Positions 1 through 11,152 of a stretch of 64,000 bases of DNA are shown here, one piece after another. Each line of letters opens with the position of its first letter. The stretch's first letter is position 1. Source of the stretch: Prostheceraeus crozeri (taxonomy: Eukaryota > Platyhelminthes > Polycladida > Euryleptidae). The notes beneath the pieces are model-generated. The model did not search any database and was not told where the DNA came from. It was given only the letters and a program-made list of their open reading frames with translations. The stretch lies in assembly GCA_907163375.1 (NCBI GenBank), contig CAJQUW010015620.1, positions 62,001-126,000 on the forward strand, in the 5' to 3' direction. The position numbers and the translations under genes are program-made.

Positions 1-540
1 AACAAGCCGTTTCTTTCACTGAATTTGTCTCACTCTTAGCTTTCTAACGAGCTATTGCACGACAAAATCCGTCCACTAGAAGCCAAGATCGAAGCTAGCT
101 GTCCAGAGGGGGGGGGAGGTCCGTGAAATTTGATGAAAAATGTTTTGGTGACGGTCCCAGGTCGAAATTCCACACTTTGGAAAATTTTCAAAATTTTACC
201 CATACAAAGTCACTCTGACACTTAGGATTTTCTCAGGTGAGCGAGCTCCGACCTAAAATCTTGTAACCGCTCTAACTTTTGAACGGCTGGTCCGATTGAC
301 TCGCGGCAAAAAATGGCGTCGAGCAGTTTTTTCTCCTCTTTCAAACGAGTAGCTGTAAGACAAAATCCGTTCACTAGAACCAAAGTTAGAAGATTGCTGT
401 CGGGGGGGGGGGGGGTCAGTGAAATTTGATGAAAAATGTTTTGGTGACGGTCCCAGGTCGAAATTCCACACTTTGGAAAATTTTCAAAATTTTACCCATA
501 CAAAGCCACTCTGACACTTAGGATTTTTTCAGGTGAGCTA
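1..540. repeat. Two tandem copies of a ~296-bp unit
   Basis: Positions ~1-243 and ~297-539 are diverged copies of one unit, offset by 296 bases. The best-conserved part runs from the G-run through GAAATTTGATGAAAAATG to CTTAGGATTTTCTCAGGTGAGC. Each copy has a run of 9-14 G just before this core (108-117 and 402-415). The first copy is probably cut by the window edge, so the array may extend to the left. No coding capacity is evident. It could be a satellite or part of a larger transposon. Confidence 0.85.
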
Positions 541-790
541 CGACAGACCACCCTCCCAACCTGGCCGGCACACCACGCCAACCTAGACACCACATCACCG
601 CGCGCTATACGACGGTCGGCCAGAGGGGGGGGACGTCAGCGAACCTTACGGACGCACGTGGCCGGCACACCACGACACTCTGCCGTTCCAGAGGGAGGGG
701 ACGTCAGACTCGAAGCACCACGGCGGCCGACCACGACACTCTGCCGTTCCAGAGGGGGGGACGTCAGCGATGGCGGCCATCTTGCGCTAT
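541..790. repeat. GC-rich short repeats with G-runs
   Basis: This is the only strongly GC-rich patch in the window. CCAGAGGGRGGGGACGTCAG occurs about three times (~612, ~690, ~750), twice preceded by CACGACACTCTGCCGTT. GGCCGGCACACCACG occurs twice (~562 and ~660). An open frame across it (658-849) only translates the repeats and is not called as a gene. Confidence 0.7.
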
Positions 791-1849
791 CCAGAAGTGG
801 AGTTTTACTTACTACTATTGACGACGTGAGAGAAGTCAGGAGAACTTGATATCTTCGAACATTGCAGCTCGAATGCTACTATATATGTAGCCGCTTGAAA
901 GCGCAAACTCTTCGACAAGAATACATGTCTAATTCATTGGAATCAGCGACAGTTGCTGCCGTATGATTGATAACATCGATTAGCTTAAAAGTTGTTTTGA
1001 GATCTTTTGCAGAAATCAAGTAAAATTTGAAATTTGATAAAACATCACATATTGATCATTCATGAGGCATGGAGGCAATCATGGGATCGGCTTGCATGCA
1101 TCAAATAAGCAATTGAAGGATTGATTCTAAATTACTTGCTGCTATTGACTTTGATGTACACCTTCAATTTTTTCTGAACTAATAGTGATAATAAATGATA
1201 ATTTTTCAGGCATAATAAACGGTTATTTTCTTTCAGCGTCTTTCTGCAACATGTAATGTATTTAGTATCGTAGGCCTTCATCTTTTTAATTTTTAGACAT
1301 AATGCATTTGTCAATAGAAGAACGTTCTTTGAATAATTAGACTGAGCACGTGAAAGTAGTCGTTAAATTACCCTGATAACTTCGTTTCCTGTAGAGGTTC
1401 ACAATTTGTGAAATATAAGTGGATATTTTTATCATTAAAAACTGTCTCCAATCATTTTGTATACGATGTGATGATGAAACAGATATAGCGGACAACATAT
1501 TTGACACCCAACAAGCACAGACGGTTTTCCGTTGCCTAAACTGGCTTTTAATAATGATATAAATTATGCTTTTGAAAATGTTTTTTTTCATAAATGTGTG
1601 CTGGCAACCATTATGTAGATTCGATTGCATCAAGGTATCTTTCCGAATATTGTTTCGATGGTCGAATTAAGTTTCTCATCATCAGGTGGCATCAGAATTT
1701 ACATCACTTCAATGCATTCTTGTTCTATAAATCAAGCAATCACTTTTACTGAATGTGTCAACGTTCCTGTTGTCTCATTGCATTTCAACTAAGTGTAACA
1801 TCATTCAACTCAGTTTCCATCTTCCAAGGATTTTGCTAAGCAAAAAATA
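791..1849. other. No gene recognised
   Basis: AT-rich sequence with only short chance open frames. I see no splice-bounded exon, transposon end or repeat that I can name. Confidence 0.5.
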
Positions 1850-2601
1850 TGTGACAATATTCGACAAGAGCATCATTTTGACATTCTGTTGGCCCACGCC
1901 AACCAATTTGATCGTGCTCGCCTACTTGCAGCCAAAAGATCAGAAAGTGGTTCTCGTTATCATCCTGTTTCATCGCTGGGTACGCATTTGGACGACAATG
2001 CTTTCCAGATCGCTATCGGACAAAAAGCAGTGATTTGTGTACCTCACCAATGCCGTTGTGGCGGTATGGTCGACAAGTTGGGCCTTCATCCCTTGTCTTG
2101 TCGTTTCAATTCTGGGAGAGCTCAGCGTCATTCCCAAGTGAATGACATAATCAGACGATCTTTACAGGCCGCAGGAATTTCATCAATCCTCGAGCCAATA
2201 GGCCTGAGTCGCGATGATGGCAAACGACCAGACGGGATGTCAACTTTCCCTCTTCGACATGGAAAGCCGCTGGTGTGGGACTTCACATGCGTCGACACGT
2301 TCGCACAATCCCACCTGATCGACTCAGCCATGGAAGCCGGATTTTCTGCCTCAGCTGCCGAAAATGCAAAGCGCACGAAATATTCGACCATCATCAATGG
2401 GCCTTTCATTTTCGAGCCAGTAGTGGTTGAAACCTCCGGTGTATATGGGAAGACCACAAGCCGATTCATAAAAGAGCTCGGCCACCCCTTTCTGAGGCCA
2501 CGGGCGACACACGAGAAACTGTATGGCTCCAACAAAGGATCACGATAGCTGTCTTGCGTGGCAACGCCCTCAGCATTCACCTGGCTGGCAAAGCACTATA
2601 G
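1850..2601 (+). pseudogene. Retroelement ORF C-terminus, PD-(D/E)XK-like
   Basis: The frame reads an N-terminal SSLGTHLDDNAFQIAIG block, then a cysteine knuckle CRCGG...H..SC, then a nuclease-like core with DGKRPDG, LVWDFTC and a conserved VVETSGVYG. Many invertebrate proteins annotated as reverse transcriptase end with this order. The RPD...VWD.T spacing resembles a PD-(D/E)XK (restriction-like) fold. I do not assign a clade. No polymerase domain precedes it, so it is a 5'-truncated relic. The frame shifts near 2515-2525: the family's normal end (Q-R-I-T-I-A-V-x-R-G-N-A) continues in another frame to a stop at 2599-2601. A relic of the same broad type lies at 47900-48285. Confidence 0.6.
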
Positions 2602-2711
2602 TGACAAACTTTTCCTCATCGTCCTTGTTCTTCTGTAATGACTTTCCATGAAATCTTGACTTGTCCTCTAACTTGTCTTGTTGAACTAAGTGTAATGTAT
2701 CATTTTATCAG

Positions 2712-2868
2712 ATATCTGTAATGAAACATGAAGGCGGCTTGAACATCAAGGATCATGTCCGACGTGTCATGAGGCTTCTATTGGATTCGGCCTTGCTTTT
2801 GAAAATGAACAGGACAGGGACGCACGGAAAGATGAAGCTTCCTTCCAAGTTGGAGGGATATTTGAAAG
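2712..2868 (+). CDS. Internal exon, DUF4806-like protein
   Basis: The open frame is bounded by an acceptor (TTTTATCAG before 2712) and a strong donor, AAAG|GTAAGA, at 2868/2869. It encodes about 52 residues including DHVRRVMRLLLDSALLL and GTHGKMKLPSKL. With the exon at 4375-4553 it resembles the small helical DUF4806 module found in many uncharacterised invertebrate proteins (V+R.(L/M)...LA, then G..GK..., then EIE..I..WL..A.DRDGGR). The exon ends in phase 1 with G, which both downstream terminal exons (4375 and 10977) can complete. An ATG at 2721 could be a start, but the upstream acceptor suggests an internal exon whose 5' partners I cannot identify. Function unknown; the family name is moderately sure. 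Confidence 0.55.
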
Positions 2869-3364
2869 GTAAGATGCAATGTCGCATACTTTTTAATATA
2901 TGTACATGACACATGTATGTCTAATATATAGACATAGTGGAGCTAGTTACCTTTGACGTTGTTCAGTTGTTCAGCAAATTTGATGCTCCTGCAAAAATAT
3001 TGCTGTTACCACGTGTAGACCCTTAAAAACCCGGGAAAGTGTAATAGTAACTACGAGTTGGGCGACCGCATTACTAAAGATTGCTACAATGGAAGGAAGA
3101 TATAATGATGATGAGTTGATATATGTGAAGCATTATTCTATAGAAAGCTTCAGTAATTGAAATATGACGCATTTGCTTACTTCTCACTCCGGAGTAGAAT
3201 ATAAGGTTTGGACGGGCTTATTTTTCGCAAAAATAAACGAAAAACTGACTCATATTTACCTAGTAAGTAGGATCTAAATTGAACTGCATGTACATATCAA
3301 AATACCTAAATAATCCAGGACATTTGATGATACCATGGATGAATAAACGATTAAGTGAATAAAA

Positions 3365-3465
3365 GACAGCGACACTCTTGATTCCCCGTCCTCACTTACC
3401 CTATCCAGGAATCGAACCGAGCTCGCACCTTCTTCACTGCCACGCTGACGGTACTTCCCTTAAGA
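3365..3465 (-). repeat. tRNA-related SINE-like head
   Basis: On the minus strand a B-box-like GGTTCGATTCC is preceded ~25-30 nt upstream by an A-box-like GCGTGGCAGTGAAGAAGG. No complete cloverleaf can be drawn, so I call a tRNA-derived SINE fragment rather than a tRNA gene. It directly adjoins the dispersed repeat at 3480-3735 and lies in the intron between 2868 and 4375. Confidence 0.4.
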
Positions 3466-3479
3466 GGTTTTATTGCTAT

Positions 3480-3735
3480 TAATCTCTATGTCTCCAAGTC
3501 ATAGAAATTGACAACAATAAAACAAGCTTCATGCAATACACAATAGTGGCGCATAAATCCCACGCATTTTCACTTAGATACACTTGTTAACGGCTGTATC
3601 ATTGGATTAGAATCAGTCACATGTGCAAATTTAAGCTTTTAATTGGCTCTTCTTGCCACAACTTAGTTCCCCCGGATGTGCCGCGACCTTGAGTCAATTT
3701 CCATTCTAGTCTACTTCAGATAAACAATCTATTTC
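3480..3735 (-). repeat. Dispersed repeat, copy 1
   Basis: Read on the minus strand, this stretch aligns over ~250 bases with 12165-12420 read on the plus strand. Shared blocks include GATTGTTTATCT, TAGAATGGAAAT, GTGACTGATTC and GCATGAAGCT. Identity is roughly 70 percent by eye, so it is an old interspersed repeat. No terminal repeats were found. Confidence 0.6.
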
Positions 3736-4374
3736 TATGTCTCCAAGTCAATGTTCCAAATGTTTTTTTTTGTTGTGTGGAGCTCAATTGTGTCTGATGT
3801 CCTTGGTCGATCAAGTGGTTTCAAAACGTCGTCTGTGGATACTGGCCTACACAACTTCGATCATTTCTTCAAACAGTAATGCTGTACACTATCACAAAGA
3901 AATTTTTTGTGTAGCAATTATTTAGATGAACTGTAGAATGCAAGAGTTCACTTGTAATTGCCAATAACCAGAGGAGCACTCGTTTGCACCGTTCGTATGT
4001 TTTCCTTTCGATTTGATTGTAATATCCTATCATCCTATCATCCATCGTTGACTGCTGCTGGCAATAGACAACGATAATGAATATTAGAAGCAGCTTGATT
4101 AGAACGCTATTCTGCCCATTTGATGAAGATCGTGATCCGCTGGGAGCGCGTTGAGGCAATAAATATTTGAAGCCACAGGAAACGGTTTTGCTTCTATTTT
4201 TTATCACTTAGCGAGCCGCTGTGTGCGGCTTGTCGGGGTGAGAGTTAATTTAATTCCTAACTCCCGTGTAAACAAATGCGATTGTAATTTTCATTTTTAA
4301 CAATATACATTTACTTCTACCACTAAAATGCATTTTAGCTATGAATTCTTACTTCCTAATAATTTTCTTTACAG

Positions 4375-4553
4375 AATCTGGGAGTAGCCTTTTCGGCGTT
4401 ACCCACGCCGAAATAGAGAAAACGGTGGCCATATACTTAAAAAACGCTCGGAATCGCGATGGTGGCCGTGTGGAGCGTCGACTGCGGGACGAAGAAAGGA
4501 GAAAAAGCGACCGAAGATCCAGGATTCTCCTCAGTAGCAGTGAGAGTGACTAG
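4375..4553 (+). CDS. Terminal exon A, DUF4806-like protein
   Basis: A good acceptor (TTTTCTTTACAG) precedes 4375. Joined in phase 1 to the exon ending at 2868, the frame continues E-SGSSLFGVTHAEIEK and ends at the TAG at 4551-4553. It encodes HAEIEKTVAIYLKNARNRDG followed by an Arg/Glu-rich tail and a serine-acidic end (LLSSSESD). The basic, charged C-terminus suggests a nuclear or nucleic-acid role, but that is a guess. It is homologous to the exon at 10977-11152, with the same phase, the same position of the EI/VE helix, and (N/D)R.GG.. before the basic tail. Confidence 0.6.
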
Positions 4554-4702
4554 TGACTATATTTATTTTGTTTTCTAATAGCTTGTATTTTGTATGTCAT
4601 ACCCTTGCGAGGAATTAAGGATTGAAAGGATCCAGCGATAATTTCAGAAAAAGCGGTATTGGTAAAGTCAACTTAAGGAAATTACTGCCTTCGAAGTTAA
4701 TT

Positions 4703-5117
4703 CGGTACTTCTATTCTTCCCCCCCCCCACATTTCTGTTGTTGACACCCGAGAGTGTTGCATCGTCAGCGATCTTCTCTTGCTCCTAAGGGCAGTTTCAC
4801 TACCGTCGCAAAAGCGTAGAGTGTATAAAATTCCTCTGGCTTGTAGAACATTAGCACTTGCTCTGCCGTTTACTGCAGCTGCAGTGTAGACAACAACCCC
4901 ACGAAGTTCATGATCACAGCACAGCTGTATCCTGCATTCTAACTGGGTATCCAAGGGACCAATCCTTCCTCCCAGGGGTCAAGTAAGACTTCTTATTGGT
5001 GTTGTGCTATCACTCAGTGACAGATCAAGTCTATTCTAAATCAAATGTGACTAAGTTTGATGAATTTGGAAAACTTGAAAAAATGTGGGGAGGGGGGGGG
5101 AAAGAATAGAAGTACCG
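4703..5117. mobile_element. 415-bp MITE with C/G-tract inverted ends
   Basis: The terminal inverted repeats begin CGGTACTTCTATTCTT and run into a C-tract (left, ~4719-4729) or the complementary G-tract (right, ~5089-5100), then CACATTT. A direct TTAATT flanks both ends (4697-4702 and 5118-5123), a plausible 6-bp target duplication. There is no coding capacity. The superfamily is not assigned; TTAA may be the real target. Confidence 0.75.
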
Positions 5118-5147
5118 TTAATTCTCCCGGTAAACTTAATTGGGCAG

Positions 5148-5204
5148 GAAATCATCGGATCGGCGTCCAGCGCTTTCTAGCGATGCAATTCCGATGATTT
5201 TCTG
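5148..5204. repeat. Short imperfect hairpin
   Basis: GAAATCATCGGA is followed by its near reverse complement TCCGATGATTTTC about 30 bases later. It lies just outside the MITE at 4703-5117 and may be the edge of another small element. Confidence 0.4.
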
Positions 5205-5483
5205 ACCAATAAAGTTTATCGATAATTGGCCATTCCTAGAAAATAAAGATGAAAGCGAGATTTATATCCAGAGACAAGTATCTGGTTCAGTTTTTGAACA
5301 GTTTTCGAGACATGGCTAGCCATGTTTCGGAAGGTGTTCAAAAGCAGAGTAAAACTTTTGGTCTGATGAAGAAAATAATCAATATTTCCTGAATGCATGA
5401 TTCTGATTTGTGTAAGTAATTTTTCCATTGCTTCCAATTCATATCATAATGCAATGTACTGTTCTATATTTGTAATTTGTATA

Positions 5484-6325
5484 CAGTGGACTCTCGATAT
5501 AGGAATCACATCGGGAAATCATGTTTTGATTCTTGTAACGAGACTATTCTTATAACGAGTTTTTTTATGAGCACTCATGCTTTTTATTTGTAGAAATGAT
5601 GATATACATCCTTATTAGTAATCAGTATAGATAAATGCTTACGTAACTATTAAATAATATGTTTCTTTGTGGTTCCTATTACCCTAATTACGCTTACATA
5701 GTAAAAGAAAACAAGAAGACAAAAGAAACATTCTTTTTCAGTTCAGCTTCAACTTCGTCTAAAAAATTTTGATATCTTGCTTGGGTGAAGGCTCTCCTTG
5801 GTTAGTTTTTGGATTTCTTCTTCCATCTTCCCAAGGGTCGGGATGGGATAGTCATCTCCATCTCGTGTCATGAGTTCTGATGACGCGCATTGTCAATTCT
5901 AATCGAAGGGTATAGTAAAATAACGCAATTGGTGAGGATTTCAGTGGATTTTATCTTCTCAAGGTTAATCGTGATGTTATGACGCTTTTATCTGACGTCC
6001 CTTGGCAAATATAATCAATAAAAAGTAGGATAACGCCATTGGTGAGTATTTCAGCCAATGACAGTTTAAGTGTCATTCACTGATTCTTATAACGAAAGTG
6101 TGTCCTTATTTATTCTTATAACGAGTGCAAATTACATAGTATTTCATGCTAAATTGTTGAATGACTATTTATACATTGATTCTTATAACGACAGTGACAT
6201 GATAATTATTCCTATAACGAGCGGAAAACTTATAACGCTGTATAGAAATGTTTCGGGAAAATGGATTTGATTCTAATAACGAGTTTATTCTTATAACGAG
6301 TGATTATTAAAACGAGAGTTCAGTG
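5484..6325. mobile_element. pogo/Tigger-like MITE
   Basis: The ends are CAGTGGACTCTCG (left) and CGAGAGTTCAGTG (right), an inverted pair flanked by TA on both sides (5482-5483 and 6326-6327). This is the target and end type of pogo-group Tc1/mariner elements. Inside, the motif TTCTTATAACGAG recurs about eight times (near 5530 and from ~6083 to ~6310) in one orientation. No transposase remains, so the element is non-autonomous. Confidence 0.75.
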
Positions 6326-8048
6326 TATATTGTAATTTGTATCCTATAATGTATTCTGTAAATTGCATCCTACACAGCTTCGTCGTGTTTTGACTTGATT
6401 GCCACCCTACTTGTAATGTGCTTGATAGTTGTACATTGCAAGTGGGGTGGCATTTTTTGGGAAGTCAAGGGTTGGCCCACGACTTTTTGATAACTTTTCG
6501 AAGGACTCGCCCACGTCTTTCAGTTGTGCGTTGGCCCTCGTGGGTCCGCGGACTCCTTTTCTCGCCGGATGTTCTTGATTTCTGTGCGTGAAGCTGTACC
6601 TTCCGACAAAGAAACTAGAGTGCCGGTAGCAGCTCCACACCACACAGATCTCATAAAAATAATATCTGTCTGCACTGACACATGATGAATATTTTGAATG
6701 TTTCTGATGTTTGTCGATTCAACAGTTTTTGGTGACAGTGTCAGAAGACCGTGCTCAATGTCATCAGACAGTATTTCTTAGATATGAATGTTTGGATTAG
6801 ATAAAAACCAAATTTTCAAATTCTTGTTTGTTTCAAACGGTTGCATTTCTGCTTTTAACTTGACGAAATGGAAAACCTAAAAACGCAACACTGACTCCTA
6901 GCGTCAACCTCTTCCCGTAAGACGTCCATAGGCCTAGGTATCAACGTCTTGGTCGCGCAAGGTACGCAGCTATTGTAGTGGATATCAAATTTATTGTCCA
7001 AATAAAGCACAACATCTTTTACTCTCCCATCACGAACATGGAGTTGAAAGCTATAGTTCACAGAACATCTAGTCGAGACTCGTGACTTGACAGCACATGA
7101 TTTCCACGCAATTTAGATTCGCCTCGTATAAAAGGCATCCGATACACAGATACGGCCTCATCAGCCTCACACATTTTGACAGTAGCCTCAGTGCAAGATG
7201 TACGCTGCGAGGAATTCATCCCTAGGAAACTTGATCTATTCGATTTTAAAGTCACCTTGCCTTCTTAACACACAAAGAGAAGTTTATTGGCCTACAATAT
7301 TTAGGAATAGATATTTCTGGTTTATTTTGAAAATCAAATCTGTCCAAATATCCGTCAATCCGTTCAAACGTTGGTTGTTTATATCCTTCGTTATCCTGAA
7401 GATGTGCAATTCTTAGAACGTACACAGAGCAGTAATCAGAATGTTATGATTCTGTGTTTAAGAGTGCATCTGCTGAATGGAACTTTAGGCGTATAATTAA
7501 TTTCATGTAACCACTAAGTGTTTAGTGTCAAAATCATCGAGGAATGAAGCTATCATAGACCCAGATGTGATACTTTTACTGAAAGACTGGGTTGAGAGCC
7601 AGCAGGAGACCGTTTTTGGTGAGACATTAATTACCCACGTGTAATTCCACGATGGTAAACTATGATCGGCAATGATGTCATTTTATCATTTTATAATGAA
7701 AACATACCATTTTTAGTGAAATATGCGTAGGCCTGCACCGTAAATAGATCTACAGTGTAGTCATACGAATTTTTCGATTTGCACTGCTACCATGGTACTT
7801 TTACTGCTCTTAGCAGTGAAGTTAAAATTAGATTGTATGCAGCATCGATATATTCCAAATAATGGAATGTTGTATTATTTTAATTATACTTTTTCATTTG
7901 ACCGAAAAATCGCAAATGAAGAAGAAACATTAATTTCCTATTCTTTTCAAAATTGATGACTTGTGATTACAATTTCTTTCAATTACATATGTGGACAAGC
8001 TGATCATGAAATAAAAAATAAAAATCGAAAATACAATTTAGATATTAA
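6326..8048. other. No gene recognised
   Basis: Only short unrelated open frames are present. The word TGTAATTTGTAT occurs on both sides of the neighbouring pogo-like element (5471 and 6331). Confidence 0.5.
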
Positions 8049-9890
8049 CACTAGAAGGACCAAGAAATTTCACTACTTCGAAGGACCAAAGCGGTAAAAA
8101 TTGACCGGCATATCTTAAGTAGTTAATTAAACTATGTTCATTCATTCAATTATAAATATTCACTTATATTACTGCATCAGCTATTATATTAGTCATTGCC
8201 CATTATGTCCGATGTCATAACATCACATCTAAGCCTGTGTTGCCTAATATGACATGTACATAATATCATCATGTACATGTACTCGTATGATGATGTGATT
8301 ACAAGAAATTGAAAAAATAATGATAGTTTGATGATTAGAAAGATTCCATCTAAGTGAACTACCACAGAAGTTAGCTAGTTTGCATGAAAACTTTCTTTTG
8401 AACATTCAATCGACTTGTAAAGAATTGGCTGACAAATGGAACAATATATGAACTACCTTGATGCTTCACTTCAGTAGTAATGAAACATGTAGCAACTGCC
8501 TATTTTTTACCATTCTGCAGCAACTTTTTTTGCACATTCCGCATTATGCTACAGATTTATTTGAATAGCCATACTGTCATTTTCTCCACCAAGGCCAACA
8601 TTCTCGCGTTTCTTGAATCGACTGCAATGCGTTTGCGGTAGGCCCACTTCTGCTTTGTCTCGGCGTGGACATTGTCATGAAATACAAGCCGTATATGCTG
8701 TCGCTGTGATCAATCGTATGTAGCTGTCATTCGAAATAGTATCGATGATTTTATTCCCGCCATATCAATGAGGTTAAAAACACCGCCATTGGCAAACAGC
8801 TTTGCATGAATGGTATCTCGACATCTAGTCGAAAACAACAACTCCACATTCTGCAGTGTTGCAACATGTAATCGTTTCAGGAATCCTTTTTGGATGCTAA
8901 TAAAATTCTTGATAAACGCACGACGCTGGATCCGATCACTGCTGAAAGCTTTTCCTTGCAGGCACTTGTTCATGTTCGAAATCACAAGAACAAATATCCA
9001 TTCAGTCCTTGAACGTGATGCTACAGAAGTTCAGTTGTTTCGTGATCACTTGTACTGTCACGGTCAGAGTAGTCCGCATGCTAGTCACTATTTTGTATGT
9101 CTTCGTCGGCGCTAGAATCATTCCAATCGATTCTTTGCAACTCAGTCGGTATCTGATTAGCAATGAGCCTTCTTGGCCGCTCATTGCTTCGATCACCTTT
9201 AGCCGTATGGTTGCTATTGAAACAGTCATGATATCTACACAGTCACTGACTAATGAATTCCATGACCTTATTCATCATCTCCTGTCCATGGTTTTTGGCT
9301 GCTTGTTTGAAGACATCAATCAATGTTGATTGTTGGTATACCAAAGGAATTTGTGCAAAATTGAAGCAAGAAATGATATTCAGTACGTGTTTCTGCATAT
9401 TTGTATCGAATTTTCATGAAATTGCGAATTTGAGGGATTTTCGGAAATGAATCGCCTTGGTTCATCTGCAACAAAATAGAAGTCAAAGTCATAATAAATT
9501 ATGCAGCCCATGGTTAACCTTTCCATGTGAAAATCATTACTCATGCGATACATTTCACTCACTTTTAACAATGCAGTAATCTGGTTTGAGACTACAAGCT
9601 TTTTCCAATTTCTATTCGAAAATTGAATTCAAAGTACAAAAATTCTAAGCGATATTAATAAGCGGTCATTTTTGACCGGTCCGGTCCTTGTAGGAAGACA
9701 TACATAAAACAAAGAAAGTAATAGGTCGAATCAAATTTTGATCCGACTGATATGAAACCACTACATATTCAAGAAAAGTCAAGAAAAACTAAGTCGAAAT
9801 ACGGAATTTCATAGAAGCTATATAGCTTCTTGCTATATAACACTTCGTAGTTTAGCAGCGGTCAAAAATGACCGGTCGGTCCTCCTAGTG
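8049..9890 (-). mobile_element. piggyBac-like element, decayed
   Basis: TTAA flanks both ends (8045-8048 and 9891-9894). The termini are the inverted pair CACTAGAAGGACC / CACTAGGAGGACC, and subterminal GGTCAAAAATGACCGGT-type motifs lie near both ends. On the minus strand around 8740-8985 a frame reads NGGVFNLIDMAGIKSSILF, similar to the conserved N(M/L)(I/L)D(V/I/M)A(G/A)IN block of piggyBac transposases. Other fragments (9002-9229, 9380-9571) may be earlier parts. The coding region is in short pieces, so the element is dead. End and target type are seen directly; the family name rests on them plus this one block. Confidence 0.65.
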
Positions 9891-9894
9891 TTAA

Positions 9895-10976
9895 CCTTTC
9901 TCTGCCAGCACCACAACTTAGAAAAATACTAATAGCGAAGAAAAATAATGTGAGAAATATGATCAAGATAATTTGCGATACATATGTAATTTGCTAAAAA
10001 ATATATGTGTTATATACGTTACGTAGTTTATTTATTCTATTTGTCTGTATTACTTTGAATGATCTATGTTACATGTGTTCTTCCACTATCTGCACGAAAG
10101 AAGATCACAAATTTAAAACATAATACGTAACTATAAGAATAACAGAACACAATGCTTGCATCCGTAAATGTAATTAAGTGATTAATGTAATGTTCGTCCA
10201 TTCTTTAAAGAGTAACGATTCTTTTACAAACTTGTTTTCAAACTGTGTCTGTCAAAGCCATCTGATCCGTCATTATAATGTTCTCAGGAAATTGCAAAAA
10301 ATCTGCATTGTCATATTTCGTACAAATCAATCTTATAATGCAATGTTAATATGCAAACATTTCATTTAATTTTGTAAGATCCCTAGATATTTGATTTTCA
10401 TAAAAATTGTAAATATTCAATTAATTACCATAAAGTATTTGATAAATGAATAAATGTAATTAATGTTATCAATAAATATCAATAGATAGCACTATTTTTA
10501 TTTGTTTGCGTTGATGTCACTTCCTTTCCATTGGCCCTCATTTCTTTTTTAATGGATATTTAATTTTTTTCAAAGAAATATGTCTATTTCTAATTTTTTT
10601 AATTATATAAATATTAAATCAATCATCGTAGCTGATGTTATCAACTATATGAATAGATAGCACATTTTCTTTATTTGCGTCATTTTCATTTCTTTGCTAT
10701 TGGCCCTCGTCTCTCTCTCCCCCCTTTCTCTCCACTGTTTCTCATGATAGTGAGCAATATGTCTGTCGAACTCTGGTTAAATTGCAAATAATAATGATTT
10801 GTAAATAAACATTATTATATTGTGGCTTGGTGAATTACTTTCATTGTTTTCGGAAAATCAATTTACGTTTATTTCATAAAATCCTGTTGTCTGTGCATTA
10901 CTGTACTGTAGGTATAACTAGTTGGTTATTATATATTTTAACTACCACTGAAATCAACAGACATTTTTCCTTTCAG
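9895..10976. other. No gene recognised (possible intron)
   Basis: Strongly AT-rich. If terminal exon B is used with the exon ending at 2868, this is the distal part of a ~8.1-kb intron. No coding or repeat signal beyond low-complexity AT sequence. Confidence 0.5.
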
Positions 10977-11152
10977 AGTCATTTACAGATTTATTTGATA
11001 CAACCTGCAAGGAGGTCGAACTGACTGCGTCCAAGTTCTTCAACAACGCCTGCGATCGGTATGGTGGAAGTAGAAAGAGGCAACAAGAATCTAGTGATAT
11101 CGGCACTCCACCGGTCAAAAGACCACACATATTGGATTCCGATATTGAATAA
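10977..11152 (+). CDS. Terminal exon B, DUF4806-like protein
   Basis: The acceptor TTTTTCCTTTCAG ends at 10976. The exon opens in phase 1, like terminal exon A, and reads E-SFTDLFDTTCKEVELTASKF, then FNNACDRYGGSRKRQQESS, then TPPVKRPHILDSDIE and TAA at 11150-11152. AATATAAAGA at ~11179 could serve for polyadenylation. It is homologous to the exon at 4375-4553 over its first ~37 residues, while the tails differ: exon A is Arg/Ser-rich, exon B has a Pro/Lys stretch (PPVKRP) like a short nuclear signal. Either the two are alternative last exons of one gene, or this is the end of a second tandem gene whose other exons have been lost. Confidence 0.55.

Noticed and set aside
658-849. 63-codon open frame at the left end
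   Set aside because: It translates the short GC-rich repeats only; no motif, no splice context, and its repeats are shared with non-coding neighbours.
3365-3465. Possible functional tRNA gene
   Set aside because: A- and B-box-like words exist, but acceptor and D stems do not pair and the sequence runs into a dispersed repeat, so a SINE head is more likely.
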